Shown here one piece after another: positions 6,466 to 14,296 of a stretch of 18,800 nucleotides of DNA. Under the pieces are notes generated by a model. The model worked only from the letters and a program-made list of their open reading frames with translations. It did no database searches and had not been told where the DNA came from. Source of the DNA: JBBSGA01 sp038254585 (GTDB taxonomy: Bacteria > Chloroflexota > Chloroflexia > Chloroflexales > Kallotenuaceae); the NCBI GenBank assembly GCA_038254585.1, contig JBBSGA010000091.1:1-18800 (forward strand). Reading direction: 5' to 3'. The position numbers were made by a program, and so were the translations under genes. Each line of letters opens with the position of its first letter. Positions within the stretch are counted from its first letter, which is position 1.

Positions 6466-7167
6466 ATGATCGAATTTGATACCGAGGCCGGGAAGGCCGC
6501 GGGCTACCTAGCGCTGCCGTCAAACGGCGCGGGGCCAGGCGTGCTGGTGCTGCACGCCTGGTGGGGCCTGAACGACTTTTTCAAGCAGCTTTGCGACCGG
6601 CTCGCCGCGGTGGGTTTTGTCGCCCTCGCGCCCGATCTCTACGACGGCAAGATCGCTGAGACGATTGATGAGGCAGAACGCTTGCTTCAAGAAGGCGACC
6701 CTGCGAACATGCAGAGCACCGCACTCGGCGCAATCGCATACCTGCGCCAGCTTCCGGCGGTGCGCGGCGCCGGCCTGGGCGAAATCGGCTTCTCGATGGG
6801 CGGTTCCTGGGCGATCCTGCTCTCGACGTTGGCGCCGGAGCAGCTCGCGGCGGCCGTGATCTTCTACGGGAGCGGCGGGGGCGATTTCACCAAGGCCCGT
6901 GCGGCGTACCTGGGGCATTACGCCGAAGCTGACCCGTGGGAGCCGGACGAGGAGGTGCGCGCGATGGAGGCCGCCCTGCATGCCGCTGGCCGTGCGGTGA
7001 CATTTTACAACTACCCCGGCGCCGGCCACTGGTTCTTCGAGAGCAACCGCCCCGACGCTTACCAACCCGAGGCCGCCGCGCTGGCCTGGGAGCGGACGAT
7101 CACGTTCCTGCGCGAACACCTTCTCACTCGTACGGGGCCAATTGGCAAAACCTTAGTTGATACATAA
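6466..7167 (+). CDS. Dienelactone hydrolase family protein
   Basis: 233 aa from ATG 6466, preceded by GAAAGG. An alpha/beta-hydrolase core is clear: PGVLVLHAWWGLNDF with the oxyanion-hole region near residues 24-38, and nucleophile elbow GFSMGGSW with Ser110. An Asp follows in AEADPWEPDE at about 156-161, and the catalytic His is H188 in GAGHWFF. The length matches the dienelactone hydrolase family, in which the nucleophile is usually Cys but often Ser in paralogues. Expected role is hydrolysis of a small lactone or ester in the cytoplasm; the substrate is unknown. The N-terminal extension back to 6292 is rejected because it crosses the 28-bp repeat. A possible extended -10 (TGCTACACT) ends at 6430. 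The stop lies 106 nt before the STAND ATG. Confidence 0.88.
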   Translation: MIEFDTEAGKAAGYLALPSNGAGPGVLVLHAWWGLNDFFKQLCDRLAAVGFVALAPDLYDGKIAETIDEAERLLQEGDPANMQSTALGAIAYLRQLPAVRGAGLGEIGFSMGGSWAILLSTLAPEQLAAAVIFYGSGGGDFTKARAAYLGHYAEADPWEPDEEVRAMEAALHAAGRAVTFYNYPGAGHWFFESNRPDAYQPEAAALAWERTITFLREHLLTRTGPIGKTLVDT

Positions 7168-7260
7168 GCTGACATGGCGGACAGACCGCCGACGCCTTAC
7201 GAAGTGAAGCGGGAGGCCGGGTTCGCTGTGTTCCGCATAGGCGTCTGTTCGTGGACCCTC

Positions 7261-7274
7261 TATAATACCGTCCA
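7261..7274 (+). promoter_or_regulatory. Consensus -10 box immediately before the STAND start (leaderless)
   Basis: A perfect TATAAT (7261-7266) is followed by 7 nt and the ATG at 7274. A normal transcription start would fall on or one base before the A of the ATG, leaving no leader. No Shine-Dalgarno sequence lies in this gap, and no good -35 is seen at 16-18 nt upstream. Confidence 0.65.
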
Positions 7275-9844
7275 TGCCTACAGACGCGCCACAGACCACC
7301 GTCAAGATCGCCCTCGCGATCGTCAAGCACCGGCTCAAGAAGCTGGTCGGCGACGAGGCGTGGGAGCTCGTCGGCAAGGAAGTCGTGGATGCCGGCGGCG
7401 AGCAGGTTACCGCCAGGCTCGACGCCATCCTGGGCAGCCGCGAGGGTGCGACCAGGCTCGTTGAGGCCGGCAGGAAGGCCGATGCCTGCTTCCAGGACCG
7501 GTGTCACGACCCGGACCTGCGGGGCGCGATCTCGCTCTCGTGGGGCGACCTACCCTCGGTGCAGCAGGCGCTCGCCGAGCTGCCCACGGCCCGGGACGAG
7601 ACGGCGCTGCTCGACACGCTGCGGCAGACGCTGGCGCGTGATTTCCCGCAGCTCAGTCCGCTGCAGGTGGAGGCAGGGGTCGAGCTCTACGCCGCGTGCC
7701 TGCGCGAGCAGCTGCTGCCCCTGGAGAAGTACACCAACGAGGTGATCGGCCGCGCGGTGCTGCGGGTCGAGGGCAAGGTCGATACGCTGACCCAGGAGCA
7801 GCGCGTGGCGTTCGCGCAGGTGCTGGATCTGCTGCGAGCCCGCCACGTGATCATCACGGTAGGTGGCCAGTCCACCGTCTACGGTCCGGTAGGCAGCGAA
7901 GTCCACGGAGACATCACCTACAACATCACCAATGTCCAGCAGCCGGCCGCCGTCCGTCCCAACATCCCAAGCTGCCCCTTGCCCACCAGCGCCACCCTCT
8001 TCGCCCGCGGCCCCATCCGCGATCAGCTCGTCGCGCGGCTCACGGACGATGATGGGCCGTCCGCCATCGGCCTCCGCGGCCTGCCGGGCGTGGGCAAGAC
8101 CGACCTCCTGCGCGCCGTGGGCGTGGACGAACATATCACGGCCCACTTCTCCGGCGGCGTGCTCTATGCCGAGCTCGGGCCGGCGCCGGACCTCGCGCAG
8201 ACCCTCCGCACCTGGCTGCGCGAGCTCGGCACCGATCCGCCGGCCGATGCCGATGCAGCCGCCCTCGCGGCGATCCTGCGCGGTGCTTTACGCGACCGGC
8301 AGGCCTTGCTGATCCTGGACGACCTGTGGGAGACCGCCATGCGCACGGCGCTGGCCCTGCGCGATTGCGGCTCGCCCGCGTGCCGGGTCCTGCTCAGCAG
8401 CCGCAGCGCGGACCTGGCGCGCGAGGCCGCACGCGGCGCCGAGCCGCTGCTTCTCGACGTCCTGCCGGGCGCGGCGGCGCTCGACCTCCTGCGCGAGCAG
8501 GCGTCCGCCGTCGTGCAGGCCGACGAAGTGGGGGCCGCCGCACTCGTCGATGCCCTCGGGCGCCTGCCGCTGGCCGTGAAACTCGCGGCGAATCTCCTGG
8601 TGAAGGATCGGCGCAGCTCGCAGCCGTGCCGCGCGCTGCTTGCCACCTGGCAGCAGCGGCTTGGGCAGTTGCGCGGCCACGAAGTCCGCCCCGGTGCGGC
8701 CGGCGCGCAGCTCTCGCTGGAGGCGGTCATCGCGATGAGCTACGATGCCCTGCCCGACGACGCGGCGCGGCAGGCGGCCGGCGCGCTCGCGGTCTTCGGT
8801 CCCACACCCCGGAGCTGGGACTGGGAGGCGATGGCCGCCGTCTGGAGCACCGACGAGGATACAACAGTCGCCCTGGAGGGGGCGCTGGTTGGGAGCGGCC
8901 TGGTCGACTTCGACACGCCGGCCCGGCGCTACAGCCTGCACCAGACGATCCACGCCTTCCTGGCGCAGCACATCCCGCCCGACGTCCACGAACGGCACGC
9001 CCGCTATTATGTAACGGTTGCAAGCCGTGCCGACGAGGGGTACATTCAGGGTGGCGAACGCACCTCCCCGGCACTTGCCCTCTTCGACCAGGAGCGGGCG
9101 CACATCGACGGAGGCTGGGAGTGGGCACGGGCGCAGCCACCGGCGGAGGCACCGGATACCGTGCTGCTGGCCTACGCCGATGCAACCGTGTACGTCGGCG
9201 ACCTCCGGTATGCCATGCGCACGCAGCGCATTCCGCAGCTCGAAGCGGCCCTGGCGGCTGCCCGCCGTCTAGGACGACGCGATGCGGAAGGACGCTTCCT
9301 CGGCAACCTGGGCTTGGCCTACGCGGACTTGGGCGAGGCGCGCCGCGCTATCGAGTTCTACGAGCAGCACCGCGCCATTGCCCGCGAGATCGGCGACCGG
9401 CGCGGCGAAGGCAATGCCCTCGGCAACCTGGGCTTGGCCTACGCAGATTTGGGCGAGGCGCGCCGCGCCATCGACTTCTATGAGCAGGCCACCCGTATCT
9501 TCGAAGAGATTGGCGACCGACGCGCTGCCGGCTCGATCCTCGGCAACCTGGGCTTAGCCTATGCGGATTTGGGCGATGCGCGCCGCGCCATCGACTGCTA
9601 TGAGCAGCATCTCGCCATCGCCCGCGAGATCGGCGACCGGCAGGGAGAAGCCAGCACTAGCTGGAACCTGGGCTTGCTCCTGGAGCAGCAGGGCGATCTG
9701 GAGCGCGCCGCTGAGCTGATGCAACTCTGTGTCGACTTCGAGCGCGAGATCGGCCACCCGGACGCGGAGCAGGATGCTGCCCGGCTTGAGCAGGTACGGC
9801 AGCGCCACCGCGATGCGGAAGGGGACCCCGACGAGCCGCCCTAG
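7274..9844 (+). CDS. STAND NTPase: N-terminal helical domain, NB-ARC, TPR
   Basis: 856 aa. Residues 1-190 form an unrecognised alpha-helical domain with WGDLPSVQQALAELP in its middle. Residues 193-219 are a short beta-rich linker (VGGQSTVYGPVGSEVHGDIT). The NB-ARC core follows: Walker A GLPGVGKT (269-276), Walker B LLILDD (345-350), sensor-like LLSSRS (373-378), GRLPLAV (429-435), and a winged-helix region ending in YSLHQTIHAF, with LHQ in the MHD position. About 620-856 is TPR, including at least three near-identical 40-residue repeats (LGNLGLAYADLGEARRAI). STAND proteins of this kind oligomerise on ligand binding to activate an effector; several are anti-phage sensors. No TIR, caspase or nuclease effector is visible, so the N-terminal domain is the candidate effector or partner-binding part. 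It ends against the convergent tail-spike gene. Confidence 0.9.
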   Translation: MPTDAPQTTVKIALAIVKHRLKKLVGDEAWELVGKEVVDAGGEQVTARLDAILGSREGATRLVEAGRKADACFQDRCHDPDLRGAISLSWGDLPSVQQALAELPTARDETALLDTLRQTLARDFPQLSPLQVEAGVELYAACLREQLLPLEKYTNEVIGRAVLRVEGKVDTLTQEQRVAFAQVLDLLRARHVIITVGGQSTVYGPVGSEVHGDITYNITNVQQPAAVRPNIPSCPLPTSATLFARGPIRDQLVARLTDDDGPSAIGLRGLPGVGKTDLLRAVGVDEHITAHFSGGVLYAELGPAPDLAQTLRTWLRELGTDPPADADAAALAAILRGALRDRQALLILDDLWETAMRTALALRDCGSPACRVLLSSRSADLAREAARGAEPLLLDVLPGAAALDLLREQASAVVQADEVGAAALVDALGRLPLAVKLAANLLVKDRRSSQPCRALLATWQQRLGQLRGHEVRPGAAGAQLSLEAVIAMSYDALPDDAARQAAGALAVFGPTPRSWDWEAMAAVWSTDEDTTVALEGALVGSGLVDFDTPARRYSLHQTIHAFLAQHIPPDVHERHARYYVTVASRADEGYIQGGERTSPALALFDQERAHIDGGWEWARAQPPAEAPDTVLLAYADATVYVGDLRYAMRTQRIPQLEAALAAARRLGRRDAEGRFLGNLGLAYADLGEARRAIEFYEQHRAIAREIGDRRGEGNALGNLGLAYADLGEARRAIDFYEQATRIFEEIGDRRAAGSILGNLGLAYADLGDARRAIDCYEQHLAIAREIGDRQGEASTSWNLGLLLEQQGDLERAAELMQLCVDFEREIGHPDAEQDAARLEQVRQRHRDAEGDPDEPP
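9299..9710 (+). repeat. 120-bp tandem repeats encoding TPRs
   Basis: CGGCAACCTGGGCTT starts at exactly 9301, 9421 and 9541, and a diverged fourth unit follows at 9661 (CTGGAACCTGGGCTT). The first three units are nearly identical over most of their length, and differences concentrate at a few codons such as those for E/D and R/T. The DNA similarity implies recent amplification or gene conversion of the sensor repeats. Confidence 0.9.
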
Positions 9845-11207
9845 TTCTCCTGCAGGATGAACCAGTCGAAGCCCTGCGTCGTGTCCGTGGGATCCGTCGA
9901 GTAGACCGTGAAGTCGTTGCCGAGCGCGCCCTTGAGGATGTACCACCGGCCGTTCAGGTTGCCCGTGGGCGTGATCGCCACCTTGAAGGTCGGCGGCACC
10001 CGGTTGAACTGCGTCAGGATCGTCACGCCCGTCGTGCCGTTGAAGGTAGCGCTGCCCGAGATCACCGGCGTGATGCCGATCCCCGTCGAGATGTAGTTGC
10101 CCGGGGTGAGCTGGATGTCGGTGTTGCCGCCCGACGTGTCCCGGATCGCGCGGTAGGCCGGCGTCGAGAAGTCGTTGCCGCCGATGAAGGACCCGGTGAC
10201 CCGGTAGAGGTCGATGTGGTAGCCGTGCCCACTCGTCCCGTTGATGTTCGCGAACGAGCTCCCAACGCAGGTGAAGCCGCGCACCTTGTCCACCTGGTTG
10301 AAGCCCAGCTGCACGTTGAAGCCGTCCACCGGGTCCGCGAAGATGCCCGCCCCGCGCCCGGATTGGCGTGGTTATTGGCTTCGAAGTGCGCTCCCATCAG
10401 CACGATCGTGCCGCTGTAGTCGGCGCTCAAGCCTCCGAGCCGGTTGTCTTCGACCGAGGCGCCGAAGACGTTGATGCCGTCCACGCGGTTCACGGCGTCG
10501 CCCAGGCAAGAGATGCCCCAGCCGTTGTTCGTGCGGATCTCACAGCCGGGTCCGATCGTCAGCACCGTCGTCGAGACGCCGCAGTTGACGCCGTTACCGT
10601 CGCAGGCGCGGATCGTGCAGGCCTCCAGCGCGTTGACGAAGGTCCACTGCAGGTCGAGACCGTGCGAGGCGAAGTTCTCGATCAGCACACGGTTCATCTG
10701 CCAGTACGAGGTGTATTTGAGGTGGATCCCGACCTTGCCCGCCGTGTAGTCGCCCCGGACCGTCAGGTCCTCCCAGCCCATCCAGAACTGGTTGAAGTCG
10801 TTCGAGACCCCGTCGTAGCGGAAGCCGTCGCAGCCGGCCGCGAGGATCGCCGTCCCCTGCCGCGAGTCGCCCTTGAAGACGGTGCGGCCGCGCGGCGTGA
10901 TCGGCGACGTAATCTTGTACGTGCCCGCGGGGAAGTAGACCGTGCCGCCGTTGGCCGGCAGCGCGGCGATCGCCGCGCCCTCGTCGTTGTTGCCGTTGCC
11001 CGTCGCGCCGTAGTGCTTGACGTTGACCCAGCCCGAGCGCGCCGGCGTGCCCGCCGCGCCGATCACCAGCCAGTTCGCCGGGCCGTCGCCGAGCACCGCC
11101 ACGCGCTTGTTGACCAGCAGCGCCGGCGCGATCTCGACCTCCACCGGCAGCGCCAGTGCCGAGCTCTGCCCGTCCAGCAGCACGTAGGCCTTGCCGTCGC
11201 TGCGCAC
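9841..11207 (-). pseudogene. Phage tail-spike/pectate-lyase-fold protein, one frameshift
   Basis: A short N-terminal part from GTG 11207 (RSDGKAYVLLDGQSSALALP) is followed by the start of a pectate-lyase-type superhelix: WVNVKHYGATGNGNNDEGAA, then GGTVYFPAGTYKIT. Right-handed beta-helix rungs follow, with many Asn/Gly turns (ENFASHGLDL, IRTNNGWGI). This is the usual make-up of phage tail spikes that bind or cut surface polysaccharide. At 10343-10362, within a G/C run, the frame shifts by one base: upstream ends in NNHANPGAG, and downstream resumes with GIFADPVDGF and runs to WFILQEN at 9841. The product is about 455 aa if repaired. The shift may be real or a sequencing error in the homopolymer. 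It begins 20 nt after the preceding tail gene and ends in CTAG shared with the STAND gene. Confidence 0.75.
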
Positions 11208-11227
11208 ACCCTGGCAGCTGCCGAAGG

Positions 11228-13210
11228 TTACTCCAGTCCGAGCCCCAGGCGCATCACCCAGAGGGTGCCCGAACGCCCCCGCCCGGCTGTGACTTCCACC
11301 GAGTTGACCAAGCGCCGCGCGGCCGCCAAACCCGCCACCGCGTCGTCGACCGAGATCGTATCCCACAGCTCCACCTCCAACGCCGGCCGGCAGACGACGT
11401 AGCCCGCGTCCGCCCCGGCCAGCGCCCGCGCCAACGCCCGCGTGGCCGGCTCGATCGTGCTCGTCACGCCGTAGGCACCGCCGGCGTCGAGCACCAGCTG
11501 CCGATCCGCGTACCAGTCCAGGCCGATCTGCACGTCCCAGCCACCCGGTAGCAGCGTGGCGTCCGAGGCGCGCTCCGGATCGATGCTCACCACTTCGAGT
11601 GCGGGATGTCCCAGCGCCGCGTCGCCGAGCGCCTTCGCGGCCGCGGGCGTCGGACCGTAGCGCGAGCCCGGCCGCATGATTGAGACCGTAGGGGTTACGC
11701 CGTCCGCCGCGACGCCCGCGCGTGCCTCGCAGCCGCACCAGAACAGCAGGCTGCGCACCAGGTCGGCGTAGGCATCGCCGTAGCGCAGGTTCCACCGCAG
11801 CCGGTTCGCGACCGCCGGCTGCAGCCAGCCCGCCAGCGCCGCATCCTCGCTATAGGTGAACCCCAGCCCCGTGAAGATCAGCTGCAGGATGTGTCCCGGC
11901 GTCATCGGGCTGCCGCCGGCCTCGTTCAGCTCGCAGCTCATCTGCTGCAGCTCGCGCTCCAGAACGCCCCACATTCCGTAGGCCTCCGCCGCGGCGCCCT
12001 GCCGCCCCGCGCCCACCCGCGGCCCGGCCCACCACACTCCCCACTCGGTATAGTCGCCCGCGTACCCCAGCCGCACGCGCAGCTGCGTCGCGTTCGTCGA
12101 GAGCGAGCCGCGCACGGCCAGGGCGAGACTCTCATCCTCGGGATACTGCTGCACGTCGAGCGTCTCCACCGCCAGCGTGCCCGTCCCCGTCGCCTCCGTC
12201 AGCCGCTGCACGTAGGAGCCTGCCATCAGGAAGAGGGCACCGCCGCCGGAGCAGACGGCGGGCCCCTCGTGGTCCTCGCAGGCATAGATCGCCCGCGGCG
12301 CGCCGAGCGGGTGGAAGGCATCCACGGCCGTGGGCAGATAGCGGTACAGCGAGACGCGATCCGCGAGGTCGCCCGAGCCGCGCGGCAGCTGCACCACCGG
12401 AAAGACCCCGAAGCGCCCTTCGGCCAGCGCCAGGCAGACCGGGTCGCGCCAGCGCACGCCGCCGGCCACGCCCTGGTGCAGCGTGCCCCGCAGCGCGGCC
12501 GCGCTGGCGTCGTAGATCCGCACGACGCGCAGCGTGACGGTGCCCAGCGTCGTCGTCTGCGCGAGGTCTACCGCGTAGACCAGCAGCGGCCCGCCCGCGA
12601 GCTCCACACCCCCGCCCCACACCGCCAGGCCGCCGGTATCGTGCGTGTTCGTCAGCGTCCAGGCGCCTGCGCTATAGGTGTAGGTGTGCAGCCGCGCCGT
12701 GCTGGCTGCGAAACGCTCCTCGACGGCCACGACGTTGCCCTGCGATTGCAGCAGCGAGACGATCGTGTTGCCGGCGCCGGCCAGGCGCAGCGTCGCCGGC
12801 AGCGTCCAGGTGCGGCCGCCATCGGTGGACGTGGCCCAGACAACTTCGGTGGTGCTGACCAGCCACAGGCCGAGCGTCTCCGAGCCCACCTGCATCAGCG
12901 CCACCGCGCAGCCCGCCGCGCCCGTCGTGGCGATCGTGCTCCACGCGAGAGTCACCGCGAGCGTCGTCGCGTCGCGCGCCTGGAACTGGATCGTCGTGCC
13001 GTTGCTTTTGAGCTGCAGCAGCTCCGCCCCAAGGGCACCCGATCGGTAGCAGAGTGCGCCGCGGTCCGTCGCGGCGCCGTCGTCCGCGGCGCCCGCGGCG
13101 CGCACCGTCGGAGCGCCGAGGTAGCGGTCCTGCCAGGTTACATCGACCCGTGGCGCCAGCTGCTTGCCGCTTTCGAGGTTGAGCGCCGTAAAACCGATAG
13201 CGCGGGTCAT
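11228..13210 (-). CDS. Large phage tail/baseplate-like structural protein
   Basis: 660 aa. The N-terminal half is strand-rich and holds a BNR-like motif, TSTDGGRTWTLP, at about residue 130, the sialidase-type Asp-box seen in virion surface proteins. The second half is alpha/beta, with PMTPGHILQLIFTGLGFTY followed by ANRLRWNLRYGDAYADLVRS. The C-terminal region (GYVVCRPALEVELWDTISVD, then NSVEVTAGRGRSGTLWVMRL) resembles the beta-domain of phage baseplate or tail-hub proteins. I do not recognise the exact family. It begins 4 nt after the 158-aa gene and is followed by the spike gene, so it probably builds the tip structure that carries the spike. It is too short and not helical enough for a tape measure. 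Confidence 0.65.
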   Translation of the reverse strand: MTRAIGFTALNLESGKQLAPRVDVTWQDRYLGAPTVRAAGAADDGAATDRGALCYRSGALGAELLQLKSNGTTIQFQARDATTLAVTLAWSTIATTGAAGCAVALMQVGSETLGLWLVSTTEVVWATSTDGGRTWTLPATLRLAGAGNTIVSLLQSQGNVVAVEERFAASTARLHTYTYSAGAWTLTNTHDTGGLAVWGGGVELAGGPLLVYAVDLAQTTTLGTVTLRVVRIYDASAAALRGTLHQGVAGGVRWRDPVCLALAEGRFGVFPVVQLPRGSGDLADRVSLYRYLPTAVDAFHPLGAPRAIYACEDHEGPAVCSGGGALFLMAGSYVQRLTEATGTGTLAVETLDVQQYPEDESLALAVRGSLSTNATQLRVRLGYAGDYTEWGVWWAGPRVGAGRQGAAAEAYGMWGVLERELQQMSCELNEAGGSPMTPGHILQLIFTGLGFTYSEDAALAGWLQPAVANRLRWNLRYGDAYADLVRSLLFWCGCEARAGVAADGVTPTVSIMRPGSRYGPTPAAAKALGDAALGHPALEVVSIDPERASDATLLPGGWDVQIGLDWYADRQLVLDAGGAYGVTSTIEPATRALARALAGADAGYVVCRPALEVELWDTISVDDAVAGLAAARRLVNSVEVTAGRGRSGTLWVMRLGLGLE

Positions 13211-13214
13211 CGCG

Positions 13215-13691
13215 CTACACCACCAGGCTCGCGCCGACGCTGTAGCTATAGGAGCTCGCGTCGCCGTGCGTGACCTGCACCCGCCACGTGCGCGGCAGGA
13301 CGATCTGCGTCGGCTGCGAGACCGCGCCGCCGGTCACCCCGGGGTAGAGCGCGTAGACCTGCATCCCGGTCGCGATCACCGCGGCCGGCGCCGCGTGGAG
13401 GCTGAAATAGCTTCCGCTCGCCGGGTCCTTGCCCTGGACGCGCAGCGTGAGGCCGCCGGTGCCGCTCGCGGCCGTGATGTTGAGCCAGACCAGCACGCCC
13501 CGCCAGTTGTAGTTCACCTGGTCGGGCGTCGCGATCGTCGCGCTCCGGACGGCCGAGGGCAGCAGCGTCAGCTCCTGGTTGCCGGCCTGATTCTCCCACG
13601 CCGCGCCGTTGAACTGCTGCCGGAGGGCGGCGACCACGAGGGCGTTGTTGGCCCCGTCGAGATTCACATAGTCGTTGCGAGGGTGTTCCAT
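13215..13691 (-). CDS. Small phage virion-like protein (158 aa)
   Basis: ATG 13691 has AGGAG upstream at good spacing. The protein begins MEHPRNDYVNLDGANNALVV and is almost entirely beta-strand and turn by composition (VNYNWRGVLVWLNITAASGT, then LTLRVQGKDPASGSYFSL), with a closing DASSYSYSVGASLVV. No signal peptide or transmembrane helix. Its place between the 140-aa and 660-aa genes, all on the minus strand within a few bases of each other, implies a structural role such as a tail or decoration protein. I do not recognise a named family. Confidence 0.65.
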   Translation of the reverse strand: MEHPRNDYVNLDGANNALVVAALRQQFNGAAWENQAGNQELTLLPSAVRSATIATPDQVNYNWRGVLVWLNITAASGTGGLTLRVQGKDPASGSYFSLHAAPAAVIATGMQVYALYPGVTGGAVSQPTQIVLPRTWRVQVTHGDASSYSYSVGASLVV

Positions 13692-13700
13692 GGCATGCTC

Positions 13701-14123
13701 CTACGTTACGTCTACCAAACACACGAGCGCGATACATCCGTCCGCCAACGGTCCCGAGAGGAATTTGAGCGCCTCGACAAAGAGCACCGGCCGGTCGCCG
13801 CTGGCCAGCTGCAGCGTCACCGGCTCCGTCCGCGCCGCGTATTCCCGCAGCAGCGCCTGCCGATCCGCCGGCGTCTCCGACCGCGGGCGGCCGCCGCGGT
13901 CCAGGATATCCGTCCGCAGCGCGAGCCGCAGGCGGTAGACCCGCGCCCCGAGCCCGTAGCTCACGGCCGAGACCTGCCCGGCCGTGTCCACCGCGACGTC
14001 ATTCTGGAGGCTCTGCTCCTCGATCAGCGCCTCGTCGTGCTCTTCGAGCAGCCAGCCCGAGGCGGCGCCACCGTTGACGGCCGCGTGCTGGAGCCCGAGG
14101 TCATACCCTGATGGCACGGGCAT
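13701..14123 (-). CDS. Small phage structural-module protein (140 aa)
   Basis: ATG 14123 is preceded by GAGGAG at 7-8 nt. The protein begins MPVPSGYDLGLQHAAVNGGA and has a mixed centre (GARVYRLRLALRTDILDRGG) and a C-terminal strand region (PVLFVEALKFLSGPLADGCI). It looks like a small globular tail-completion or tail-terminator type protein, but no family is recognised. It ends 9 nt before the 158-aa gene. The gap to the exonuclease gene upstream is filled by a palindromic element, so its transcription may have been altered by that insertion. Confidence 0.6.
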   Translation of the reverse strand: MPVPSGYDLGLQHAAVNGGAASGWLLEEHDEALIEEQSLQNDVAVDTAGQVSAVSYGLGARVYRLRLALRTDILDRGGRPRSETPADRQALLREYAARTEPVTLQLASGDRPVLFVEALKFLSGPLADGCIALVCLVDVT

Positions 14124-14143
14124 TCAGTTCTCCTCGCCGAAAT

Positions 14144-14296
14144 GCTCACCACGCAGACACGGAGAAATGAACTGCGCCGCAGCAAGCTGCGGGGTATCAA
14201 CGGCGCAGCAGCCATTCTTTCGCAGCAAGCTGCGGGGAATGTACCCGAAGAGATTCAAAACCGTCTTGCTCCGTCTCTCTGTGCCTCCGTGGTGAG
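14144..14296. mobile_element. MITE-like palindromic element
   Basis: The outer ends form an imperfect inverted repeat: CTCACCACG...GACACGGAG at the left (14145-14164) pairs with CTCCGTCTC...CGTGGTGAG at the right (14269-14296). Inside are two copies of CGCAGCAAGCTGCGGGG (14178-14194 and 14221-14237), each centred on a short hairpin. Elements with ends of this CACCACG-GACACGGAG type are, to my knowledge, scattered through Chloroflexota and other genomes. It carries no gene. Its right end supplies the last codons (GLTTEAQRDG) of the exonuclease ORF, so it has probably replaced the native 3' end. Confidence 0.6.

Noticed and set aside
8326..9483. 385-aa plus-strand ORF inside the STAND gene
   Set aside because: Arg/Pro/Ala-rich translation with no domain; it is a frame shadow of the GC-rich STAND coding sequence.
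9299..9710. Regular 120-bp repeats as a CRISPR or satellite array
   Set aside because: The units are in frame and encode TPR helices; there are no short repeats with unique spacers.
10368..11402. 344-aa plus-strand ORF opposite the tail spike
   Set aside because: Arg/Asp/Val-rich shadow; the minus strand carries the beta-helix protein.
11208..11795. N-terminal extension of the tail-spike frame up to 11795
   Set aside because: Gly/Arg-rich and overlapping the 660-aa gene completely; the spike is best started at 11207.
11891..13273. 460-aa plus-strand ORF opposite the large tail protein
   Set aside because: Low-complexity Arg/Ala/His-rich product; codon pattern supports the minus-strand gene.
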